This document shows, piece by piece, positions 17,833-28,544 of a stretch of DNA of 64,000 nucleotides (the first letter of the stretch is position 1; the number at the start of each line of letters is the position of its first letter). The position numbers and the translations under genes are program-made. The DNA is from MPNO01 sp965205995. GTDB lineage: Bacteria > Pseudomonadota > Alphaproteobacteria > MPNO01. Under the pieces are notes generated by a model. That model ran no database searches. It worked only from the letters and a program-made list of their open reading frames with translations, and was not told the origin of the DNA. The stretch spans positions 4,030,001-4,094,000 of the forward strand of contig OZ242200.1 of assembly GCA_965205995.1 (NCBI GenBank), given 5' to 3'.

Positions 17833-18030
17833 TTAGACGATCATTTTCCTGATGCCTCCGGGAGCGGGATCGGTTCCGAGCGCGCGAAAGATTTTCTTCT
17901 GTTCGGGCTCGGCCCGTGTGGCCTTGCGGACATGCAAGGTGCGGCCATCCTTGCGCCTGAAGGTCGCGGTGAACCGCCGCGACAGCTCCGCCTTTGAGAC
18001 GCCCCGGTCCAGATAGTACTTCAACAACAT
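17833..18030 (-). pseudogene. Short transposase-like remnant (possible IS21 IstA N-terminus)
   Basis: A 65-codon minus-strand frame begins MLLKYYLDRGVSKAELSRRF, which resembles the helix-turn-helix start of some IS21-type IstA transposases. The following residues (ATFRRKDGRTLHVRK...) do not continue that domain, so only about 20 residues are supported. No istB partner or element ends are found. It may be a remnant fused to unrelated sequence, or a small unrelated gene. Confidence 0.3.
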
Positions 18031-18063
18031 TCTGGTCTCCCATCCGTAAATCCGCGCACTGCT

Positions 18064-18094
18064 CCCGCTCCGTTGGCGAAGCCAACAGAGCGGG
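18064..18094. repeat. Palindrome, 14-bp stem with one mismatch
   Basis: CCCGCTCCGTTGGC (18064-18077) pairs with GCCAACAGAGCGGG (18081-18094) around a three-base loop, with one mismatch. It lies in the gene-poor segment upstream of polA's 3' end. It could be an insertion-sequence end, a REP-like element or a terminator relic; the sequence does not decide. Confidence 0.6.
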
Positions 18095-18350
18095 TCGCCG
18101 CGCCGTCATCGACAAGGCCAAAACCGCGACACTTTCGATAGACACGAATGGGACATTTACGGTTGCCGCCAACACCAAGTGAGCGTGCTTGCCTCGAATT
18201 GGGGCTACGATATTTATCCTAACGCAGTCCGATTTCGAAACGGCGTTGAGCGACTGACCCGCCCCCGAGGGAAGGGCATGACGCCGAGACCGGTGTCGTC
18301 GCATCCACCTGATCGATCGGTCTATCCCGGGCCCACTGAACGGTTACCAC

Positions 18351-18581
18351 CTGTCTCCACGGCACGACAGAATCCTTGTGACTGGAGGGATAAGGATTCG
18401 GTCGTGCCGTGACAGCCCAGCTTGACCGGCCTTCGTTGTGAAGCGCCTGCACGCATCAGCCGGTCTCGTCACAAGGCGGAGAGCGGCCTTGTTCTGCCGC
18501 GCGAGGACCACCTCGGCAGCCAGCTCGAACAGCGGCATGAAGCCGGGCAGACTCCCTGTCTCCACGGCATGACCGAATCCT
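18351..18581. repeat. Three copies of a 25-bp motif, two forming a hairpin
   Basis: The motif CTGTCTCCACGGCACGAC followed by AGAATCC occurs at 18351-18375. A variant, CTGTCTCCACGGCATGAC then CGAATCC, occurs in direct orientation at about 18556-18581. An inverted copy lies at 18392-18414. The first and inverted copies form a 19-bp stem (18359-18377 with 18392-18410, one mismatch) around a 14-base loop. No gene explains them. They look like remnants of a repeat family or of insertion-sequence ends. Confidence 0.6.
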
Positions 18582-18936
18582 GACCTCTGGTCACCGGGGG
18601 GACAGCACCACGGTAAGCGGCCGTGTAGACCGGGTGATGACTTGGTGGCCTCTGGACGATCACCCAGGCTGCAGGTAGGGCCTAACATACTGTATTATAA
18701 ATATCTTTTCTTTTTCCTATCGCAAGGTCTTGCAGTGTCCACGTCATCACGTGAAACATTGTCCCGAAACGGTACTAATTTCGCGTCCCCCGGGGACCGG
18801 GCCCGGCTTCGATGCGACCCCCGGCGGGCGGGGAAAAAGGCGGGCATCCTCGGTGCGCCAACGCCTTGCCGGAGAATCTTGCCGGAAAGGTTCGGATCGA
18901 CGGCAAGAATGCCTGCGAGCCAAAACCGGACAGGTC

Positions 18937-21709
18937 CTAATGCGCCTCGGCCCAGCTCCGCCCGCTTCCGGTCTCGACGGTCAGCGGCACGCTCAGATGC
19001 GCCGCGCCCTCCATCGCCCTTGTGACCACCGCGGCGGTCTCGTCGATCTCCCCGCGGGGGACCTCGAACAACAGCTCGTCATGGACCTGGAGCAGCATCC
19101 TGGCGCCGAGCCCGGCGTCTTCCAGCGCATCCGGCAGGCGGATCATGGCGCGCTTGATGATGTCGGCCGCCGCGCCCTGGAGCGGCGCGTTGATCGCCGC
19201 GCGTTCCGAGAAATTGCGCCGCGCCGGGTTCTTGTCGGCGATCGCCGGGGTGTGGCAGCGCCGCCCGAAGACCGTGTTCACATAGCCCTTGGCGCGGGCC
19301 AGCGCCTTGGTCTCCTCCATGTAGTCGCGGATGCCCGGATAATGCTCGAAATAGGTGTCGATATAGGCCCTGGCCTCGCTCTGCGGGATGCCGAGCTGGC
19401 GGGCGAGGCCGAACGGGCTGATGCCGTAGATGATCCCGAAATTGATCGCCTTGGCCCGGTTGCGCACCGCCGGGTCCATCCCTTCCACGGGCAGCCCGAA
19501 CACTTCCCCGGCGGTTCGCGCGTGGATGTCGGTGCCGTCGTGAAAGGCCGTCTTGAGCGGCTCGATATCGGCGACATGGGCAAGCAGGCGGAGCTCGATC
19601 TGCGAGTAATCCGCCGACAGCAGCGTGCAGCCGTCCGCGGCGACGAAGGCCTCGCGGATCTTGCGCCCGTCCTCGGTGCGGATCGGGATGTTCTGCAAAT
19701 TGGGGTCGTTCGAGCTCAGCCGCCCGGTCGAGGCGATCGCCTGGCCGAATGACGTGTGCACCCGTCCGGTCTCCGGGTTGACCGCCTCGGCGAGCGCCTC
19801 GGTATAGGTGCTGCGGAGCTTCGAGAGCTGGCGCCAGTCGAGGACCAAAGACGGCAGGGCGTGGCCCTGCGCGGCGAGGCCTTCGAGGATATCGGCGCCG
19901 GTCGCATAGGCGCCCTGCTTGGTCTTCTTGCCGCCTGCGAGCCCCATCTCGTCGAACAGCACGCTGCCGAGCTGCCGCGGCGAGCCGATATTGAAGCTGT
20001 GCCCGGCTTGCCCATAGATCGCTTCCGCCAGCGCGGCGCCCCGCTGCTCGAAGTCGCGCGACAGCGCGCCGAGCACCGAAACGTCGACCCTGATCCCGGC
20101 TTGCTCCATCGCGGCGAGCACGCCCACCAGCGGGCGTTCCAGGGTCTCGTAGACGGTTGCCATGCGGTCCGCGACCAGCCGGGGCTTGAGCAGGCGGTGA
20201 AGCCGCAAGGTCATGTCGGCGTCCTCGGCCGCATAGTCCCGCGCGGCGTCCAGCGGCACCTCGGCGAAGGTGACCGCGTTGCGTCCCGACCCGGCGACGT
20301 CGGAGAACTTGATGTTGCTGTGCTCGAAATGGAGCTTGCACAGCTCGTCGAGCCCGTGGCCGTGCATCCCGGCTTCCAGCACGTAGGACAGCAGCATCGT
20401 GTCGTCGACCGGCGAAACCTCTATGCCGTAACGCGCCAGCACCTCCATGTCGTATTTGATGTTGTGCCCGATTTTGAGCACGCCGGGGTCCTCCAGCAGC
20501 GGCCTGAGGGCGGCGATGGCATGGTCCAGCGGGATCTGTTCCGGCGTCTCCGGCGCGCCGTCGATCAGGTCCGGCGCGCTCCCGCCCGGCGCGGTATGGG
20601 CGAGCGGGACATAGCAGGCCCGCCCGGGCTCGATCGAAAGCGAGACCCCGACCAGCTTCGCCCGCATGGTGTCGAGCGACGTGGTTTCGGTGTCCACCGC
20701 GACCGTGCCGGCACGCCTCGCATCGTCGATCCATCGCTCCAGCGCCGCCGCATCGGCGACCAGCGAATAGTCCCGCTCCGCCGCCTCCGGCGGCACCGCC
20801 TCGCCGGGGGCGCCGGTTTCCTCGGCGCCGAACAGGGCGGCCATCTGGGCCAGCATCGAGTTGAAGCCGTGCCCGCGCAGGAACGCCGCCAGGGTGCCGG
20901 GATCCGGCGGGTCGGCGATCAGGTCGTCCACCGTCTGCTCGACCGGCGCGTCGATGCGCAGCGTCACCAGGTCGCGCGAGAGGCGCGCCATCCCGGCGTG
21001 GCCGATCAGGTTTTCGCGGCGCTTGGGCTGTTTGATCTCGTCGGCCCGTTCGAGCAGCGTGTCGAGATCGCCGTAGGTCCTGATCAGCTCGGCCGCGGTC
21101 TTGACCCCGATCCCCGGCACGCCCGGGACGTTGTCGGTCGAGTCCCCGGCGAGCGCCTGCACGTCGATGACGCTCTCGGGTCCGACGCCGAAGCGCTCGA
21201 TCACTTCCTCGCGCCCGATGGTGATGTTCTTGGCCGGGTCGAGCATCGAGACGCTGTCGCCCACGAGCTGCATCAAATCCTTGTCAGAGGAGACGATCAC
21301 CACCTCATGGCCTTCTTCCCGCGCCATGCGGGCGAAGGTGGCGATCAGGTCGTCGGCCTCGAACCCCGGGAGCTCGATGCAGGGGATGTTGAAGGCGCGC
21401 GTCGCGTCGCGGATCAGCGCGAATTGCGGCACCAGCTCTTCCGGCGGGTCGCTGCGGTTCGCCTTGTATTCGGGAAAAATGTCGTTGCGGAACGACACCC
21501 GGGAGGTGTCGAAGATCACCGCGAAGCGCCGCGTCCCGGCATCGGTCATCAGCTTCGCCAGCATCTTGGAGAAGCCGAACACCGCGTTGACCGGGACCCC
21601 GTCCGGGTTGGTCATCGGCGGCAGGCCGTAGAAGGCGCGGAAGATATAGCCCGAGCCGTCGACCAAATAGAGCGGCTCCGCGTTTCTTCGGTCCGCCCGT
21701 CCCCTCCAC
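18937..21709 (-). CDS. polA: DNA polymerase I, start codon uncertain
   Basis: About 915 residues with all three domains. The 5' nuclease starts at LYLVDGSGYIFRAFYGLPPM and includes FEADDLIATFA. The 3'-5' exonuclease has its metal Asp/Glu in TVAVDTETTSLD. The polymerase has motif A DYSQIELRLLAH, motif B RAKAINFGIIYGISPFGLA and motif C QVHDELLFEV. It acts in repair and Okazaki-fragment processing. No ATG, GTG or TTG was found in frame shortly upstream of the first conserved residues. A GTG at 21709 is one base out of frame; removing one base near 21682 would give a normal N-terminus joined to AEPLYLVDG. This is either a sequencing error, a real frameshift or an unusual start. It follows folC. 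Confidence 0.93.
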
Positions 21710-21760
21710 CCGCCCCGCCGAAGGATGCTGAATGCGCCCGTCCTTGTCGAGCGGGGCGCC

Positions 21761-23027
<1,267 letters not shown>

Positions 23028-23038
<11 letters not shown>

Positions 23039-23957
23039 TGGCGGCGCCCACCGGGTCGGCGCCGGGCGGCGCCGGCAATTCGAACTCGGCCCCGTCATCC
23101 GCGGGCGCGACCGGGTTCATCAGCATTTCGATCAGATCGGCCAGGGTATCGCGCAACTCGGCGCGGGGAACCACCATGTCGACCATGCCGTGTTCGAGGA
23201 GATACTCGGCGCGCTGGAAGTTCTCGGGCAGGGTCTCGCGGATGGTCTCCTCGATCACCCGCCGCCCGGCGAAACCGATCGTCGCGCCCGGCTCGGCGAT
23301 GGCGATGTCGCCCAGCATCGCGAACGAGGCCGAGACGCCGCCGGTCGTCGGGTCGGTGAGGACGACGATATAGGGGAGCCCGGCCTCCTTGACCCGCTCG
23401 ACCCCGATGGTGGTGCGCGGCATCTGCACCAGGGAAAGGATGCCTTCCTGCATGCGCGCGCCGCCGGAGGAGGGGAAGACGATCAGCGCCGCCCGGTCGG
23501 CGACCGCGCGGTCGGCCGCGGCCAGGATCCCGTTGCCGACGGCGGTGCCCATCGACCCGCCCATGAACTGGAACTCGAACGCCGCCACCACCGCGGGCGC
23601 GCCGCCCAGCGTGCCGGCGGCGACGGCGATCGCGTCATCGCCGCCGGTCGCGCTGCGGTTATCGCGCAGACGCTCGGAATAGCGCTTGCGGTCGCGGAAC
23701 CTGAGCGGGTCGGCCGCGCCGGGCGGGATCTCGATCCTCTCCCAGCTTTCGGGGTCGAGGATCGCCTCGATGCGCTTGCCGGCATCCAGCCGCATGTGGT
23801 GACCGCAATGGGAGCAGACATGCAAGGCGGCTTCGAGCTCGCGGTGGAAAATCATCTGCTCGCATTGCGGGCATTTCGCCCAGAGGTGGTCGGGGATCTC
23901 CTGACTCTTGCCAACCAGGGCCCGGATCTTCGGGGGGATGTTGGTGAGCCAGCTCAT
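23028..23957 (-). CDS. accD: Acetyl-CoA carboxylase carboxyltransferase subunit beta
   Basis: This 309-residue protein has the N-terminal zinc ribbon (LWAKCPQCEQMIF...HVCSHCGHHM, four Cys) and the carboxyltransferase core (FMGGSMGTAVGNGI, SSGGARMQEGILSLVQM, DPTTGGVSASFAMLGDI). With AccA it transfers the carboxyl group from biotin to acetyl-CoA to form malonyl-CoA for fatty-acid synthesis. Its ATG overlaps the trpA stop (ATGA at 23954-23957), so it is probably translated from the trp operon message. trpA-accD-folC order is common in proteobacteria. Confidence 0.96.
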
Positions 23958-24807
23958 CCATCCGCTCCTTCGGCATCGGGCGGGCGGCGGTTTCGCACCC
24001 CGCCCGCCAGTTCCCGGATCAGCGCCTCGACGCCCGGAATCGTCCCGCTCCCGGCCCGCCCGTCGGTCAGGCTCGAGGCGATCCGCTGCACGATCGCCGA
24101 GCCGACCACCACCGCATCGGCAACCGACGCGATCTCCGCCGCCTGGCCGGCGTCGCGCACGCCGAACCCGACCGCTACCGGAAGATCGGTCGCCTTGCGG
24201 ATCCTTTCAAGCCCGGCCGCGACGTCTCGCGTCATCGCCGACTTGGTGCCGGTGATGCCGGTCACCGAGACGTAGTAAACGAACCCGTGGCCATCGGCCA
24301 GGATCCGTCGAAGCCTGGCATCGCCGGTCGTCGGCGCCACCAGGCGGATCAAAGCGAGCCCCGCAGCTTCCGCGGGCAGGCGCAGCTCCTCGTCCTCCTC
24401 CGGCGGCAGATCGACCACGATCAGCCCGTCTACCCCGGCGCTGCGGGCATCGGCGGCGAACGCCTCGGCGCCGTAGCGGTAGATCGGGTTGAAATAGCCC
24501 ATCAGGACGAGCGGTGTCTCGGTGTCGGCGGCGCGAAACGCCGATACCATGGCCAGCGTGTCGGCCATCGTCTGGCCCGCGCGCAACGCCCGTTCCCCGG
24601 CGGCCTGGATCGACGGGCCGTCGGCCATGGGATCGCTGAACGGCATGCCGAGCTCGATCAAATCGGCGCCGAGCCCGGGCAGCCGGGCGAGAATCCGCGA
24701 CGAAATCCCGCGGTCCGGGTCGCCCGCGGTGAGGAACGGGATGAATGCCGCCCGGCCCTCCCCGGCGAGCGCCCTGAAGCGCCGGGCGATGCGTTCGCGC
24801 CCGCCGG

Positions 24808-24811
<4 letters not shown>
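23954..24811 (-). CDS. trpA: Tryptophan synthase alpha subunit
   Basis: This 285-residue TIM-barrel protein has the catalytic Glu in LIELGMPFSDPMADGP, whose second Asp is also catalytic. It also carries GYFNPIYRYG, VDLPPEE and the phosphate-binding end VGFGVRDAGQA. It cleaves indole-3-glycerol phosphate to indole, which passes to TrpB. The start is taken as GTG at 24811, which overlaps the trpB TGA stop (GTGA). That gives a normal length and coupled translation of the two subunits. Confidence 0.95.
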
Positions 24812-26019
<1,208 letters not shown>

Positions 26020-26038
26020 GATCTCTCCGCCCTGCGCC

Positions 26039-26686
26039 TCAGGCGCCCGCCGCCGCGGCGACAAACGCTGCGATCCGGGAGGCGTCCTTGACGCCGGGCG
26101 CGGTCTCGACGCCGGAAGATACATCAACGCCCGGCGCGCCGCTCGTCTGGATCGCCGTGGCCACGGTCTCGGGAGTAAGCCCGCCCGAGAGCATCCACGG
26201 GCAGGGCCACGACCGGCCGGCCAGCATGCGCCAGTCGAAGCTCAGCGCGTTGCCTCCGGGCATGAACCGTCCCTCGGTCGACGGTGCCTTGGCGTCGAAC
26301 AGCAGGCGGTCGGCGATCCCGTCATAGCGCATCGCGGCGTCGATATCCGCCGGTTCCGCGACCTTGATCGCCTTCATGACCGGCTTGCCGGTGCGCCGCT
26401 TGATCGAGGCTATGCGCTCGGGGTCCTCGTTGCCGTGGAGCTGCAGCAGGTCGAGCCGGGCGACGGAAAGCACGCGGTCCAGCGCCTCGTCCGAGGGGTC
26501 GACGAACAACCCGACCACGGTCACCCCGGCCGGCGCGGCGGCGGACAGCGCGGCGGCCTCCCCGGCGGAAACATTGCGCGGCGAGCGCGGGAAGAACACC
26601 AGCCCGACATCGCTGGCGCCTTCGGCGACCGCGGCCTCGAGGATGCCGAGCGTGCTGATGCCGCAGATTTTTATCCTGACCGTCAT
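26039..26686 (-). CDS. trpF: Phosphoribosylanthranilate isomerase
   Basis: A 215-residue TIM barrel beginning MTVRIKICGIS, whose Cys is the expected general base. The other conserved blocks are DVGLVFFPRSPRNVS, LLQLHGNE, DRLLFDAKAPS (general acid Asp) and the C-terminal WMLSGGLTPETV...GVDVSSGVE phosphate site. It isomerises N-(5-phosphoribosyl)anthranilate in tryptophan synthesis. It is the first tryptophan gene of this cluster; trpE, trpD and trpC are not in the window, so the pathway is split as in many alphaproteobacteria. Confidence 0.95.
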   Translation of the reverse strand: MTVRIKICGISTLGILEAAVAEGASDVGLVFFPRSPRNVSAGEAAALSAAAPAGVTVVGLFVDPSDEALDRVLSVARLDLLQLHGNEDPERIASIKRRTGKPVMKAIKVAEPADIDAAMRYDGIADRLLFDAKAPSTEGRFMPGGNALSFDWRMLAGRSWPCPWMLSGGLTPETVATAIQTSGAPGVDVSSGVETAPGVKDASRIAAFVAAAAGA

Positions 26687-26754
26687 TGCGCACATCCTTG
26701 CGATGCGCGCGCATATACACCGGGGACAGCTTTTGGGGAACGCATGGCGGAAAC

Positions 26755-27135
26755 CTATCCCGCTCCGCCGCCGGATTTCAGCCGGATCCTGGGCAGCCGC
26801 GCGCGCCGCGGCCGAGGCCCCTCCGCGGCGGCCGCGGCGGCAGCGTCCTCGCCCTCCCGCGCCGCCTCGACCAAAGTGAGCCTGCGCTCCAGCGCGGTCG
26901 CCTCGCGCCTGCCGGCGCGCGCGCGCCGGCGCCACTTGCCGTCCGAAAGCCATTGGGCGGAGCCGCCGATCGCCATGCCCGCGGCCAGCGCGCCGAGCAC
27001 CGCGATATAGACCGGAAGATCGATCTCCAGCGGCAGCGGCCACAGGTTGAGCGTCAAGACATGCCGGTTGGCGACGGCGAAAATGACGAAGACCGCCGCG
27101 ACGGGAATGAACATCAGCCTGTAGAACAGCTTCAT
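26755..27135 (-). CDS. LapA-domain small membrane protein
   Basis: This 126-residue protein has two membrane helices (about residues 5-22 and 41-62) typical of the lipopolysaccharide assembly protein A family. The segment AVANRHVLTLNLWPLPLEIDLP lies between them. A basic, Ala-rich cytoplasmic tail follows with a predicted coiled coil (RRREATALERRLTLVEAAREG). In proteobacteria LapA-like proteins influence LPS assembly and regulation. It lies between ihfB and trpF, as in many relatives. The C-terminus is low-complexity. Confidence 0.8.
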   Translation of the reverse strand: MKLFYRLMFIPVAAVFVIFAVANRHVLTLNLWPLPLEIDLPVYIAVLGALAAGMAIGGSAQWLSDGKWRRRARAGRREATALERRLTLVEAAREGEDAAAAAAAEGPRPRRARLPRIRLKSGGGAG

Positions 27136-27222
27136 CGGCGGTCTCGCCCCCGACCGGTGCCGACGCCGCGCCGGATGCGCGGCCGATCGGATCGCAAGTG
27201 GCCGGAGCGCCGGCGCCGCGGC

Positions 27223-27507
27223 TCAGGACTCTCCGTTCAGCCGGTCGCGCAGGTCCTTGCCGGCCTTGAAGAAAGGCACGTATTTCTTCTCGACATTGAC
27301 CGATTTGCCGGTGCGCGGGTTGCGGCCGACGCGTTCCGCGCGCTCCTTGATCGAAAAAGCGCCGAACCCGCGCAACTCGACCCGGCCGCCGCGATGCAGC
27401 GCGGCGGAAATCTCGTCGAATATGGTGGAAACGATGCGCTCTACGTCGCGCCGGAATAAATTCGGATTCTGGTCAGCGAGACGCTGGATCAACTCGGACT
27501 TTGTCAT
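27223..27507 (-). CDS. ihfB: Integration host factor beta subunit
   Basis: This 94-residue DNA-bending protein contains the HU/IHF signature GFGAFSIKERAERVGRNPRTG with the DNA-intercalating Pro in the arm. The start MTKSELIQRLA and the end YVPFFKAGKDLRDRL are typical of IHF-beta rather than HU. It dimerises with IhfA, which is not in the window, and bends DNA in transcription, recombination and replication. It lies downstream of sppA and rpsA, the usual alphaproteobacterial position. Confidence 0.94.
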   Translation of the reverse strand: MTKSELIQRLADQNPNLFRRDVERIVSTIFDEISAALHRGGRVELRGFGAFSIKERAERVGRNPRTGKSVNVEKKYVPFFKAGKDLRDRLNGES

Positions 27508-27606
27508 CCGCGATCGTTCCCGGCTCCTTTCGCCTCTTCCGGCCTTCGATCATCCCCTGGCGATCGTCCCCTGGGAAGGGCGGCCGGAGGCCATCGTCAA
27601 GAGCCG

Positions 27607-28518
27607 TCAGCGGATTTCAGCGTGCCAGACCGAAACCAGACCGTCAAGCGTAAGTCGTTCAGAGAAAATCGTTCTTTCGCCCAGCGCCGCCGCCCGGTCG
27701 AGCAGTTTTGCGAGCCCGCCGCCGCCGCCGACATCGCGAATCGGCAAGCCTTCCGCGATCCCCTTCTCGGTTTCGAGCCAGGCGACCGCCTCGCTTTCGC
27801 CACCGATGAGGTCGACCAGATTCGCTTGCAGCGCCTGCCTCCCGGTAAGCACGCGGCCATCGCCGATCTTTTCCAGCGCCGCGGCGTCGATCTGGCGCCG
27901 CTCGGCGACGAGTTCGAGGAACATCGCGTGGCTGTCGGCGATCAGCGCCTGCAACACCTCCCGGCCGTCGTCGGTCAGCTTCTCGAAACCCGACGGCATC
28001 GCCTTGAGCGGGCCGCTGCGGATCGTCTCGGCGCCGATGCCGAGCATTTCGAGAAGGCCTGAAATCTCCGTCGTCTGCATCACCACCCCGATCGAGCCGG
28101 TGATGGTGCTGCGCCGCGCGACGAGCCGGTCCGCCGCGATCGCCGCCATGTATCCGGCGGACGTCGCGACCCCGCCGAGGACGGCGACGACCGGCTTCTT
28201 GCGGGCGACGGCGCGAAGCGAACGGTATAGCGCCTCGCCGCCGGCCAGGGTGCCGCCCGGGCTGTTGATCCGGACGATCAGCGCTCGCGCGGCTTCGTCG
28301 TCGGCGATTGCGGCGAGGGTGCGGTGCCGGCGATCGTCGTCGGTGATCAGGCCCTGGACGGTGTGGCGGGCGATATAGTCGCGCTCGCCCAGTTCGGCGA
28401 AGCGACCGAAGGCGGCGAGCCCGGCAAGCAGGACGGCGAGCACCCCGATCCCGCGCCAGAACGACAGCCGCCGCTTCAGACGGCGACGATCGATCAGGTA
28501 GTCCGCATCGAGCGCCAT
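27607..28518 (-). CDS. sppA: Signal peptide peptidase SppA, short (36K) type
   Basis: This 303-residue protein has one N-terminal membrane anchor (IGVLAVLLAGLAAFGRFAEL) and an S49 protease domain. Nucleophile serine is expected in GGVATSAGYMAAIAADR, and the general-base lysine lies further on in the domain, as in archaeal and Bacillus-type short SppA. RINSPGGTLAGGEALYR is also conserved. It degrades cleaved signal peptides in the cytoplasmic membrane. The gene lies 26 bases downstream of rpsA. Confidence 0.93.
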   Translation of the reverse strand: MALDADYLIDRRRLKRRLSFWRGIGVLAVLLAGLAAFGRFAELGERDYIARHTVQGLITDDDRRHRTLAAIADDEAARALIVRINSPGGTLAGGEALYRSLRAVARKKPVVAVLGGVATSAGYMAAIAADRLVARRSTITGSIGVVMQTTEISGLLEMLGIGAETIRSGPLKAMPSGFEKLTDDGREVLQALIADSHAMFLELVAERRQIDAAALEKIGDGRVLTGRQALQANLVDLIGGESEAVAWLETEKGIAEGLPIRDVGGGGGLAKLLDRAAALGERTIFSERLTLDGLVSVWHAEIR

Positions 28519-28544
28519 GCCGGATTCAGCGGCCGCTTCCGGCC

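Larger units (their letters stand above)
17736..18936. other. Gene-poor 1.2-kb segment of decayed mobile DNA
   Basis: No intact gene is visible between the enolase-family remnant and polA. The stretch holds a short transposase-like remnant on the minus strand, two strong palindromes, three copies of a 25-bp motif and an AT-rich patch near 18684-18725. Open frames here lack recognisable domains. It separates the accessory region from the core gene block and looks like an accumulation site for insertion-sequence debris. Confidence 0.6.
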
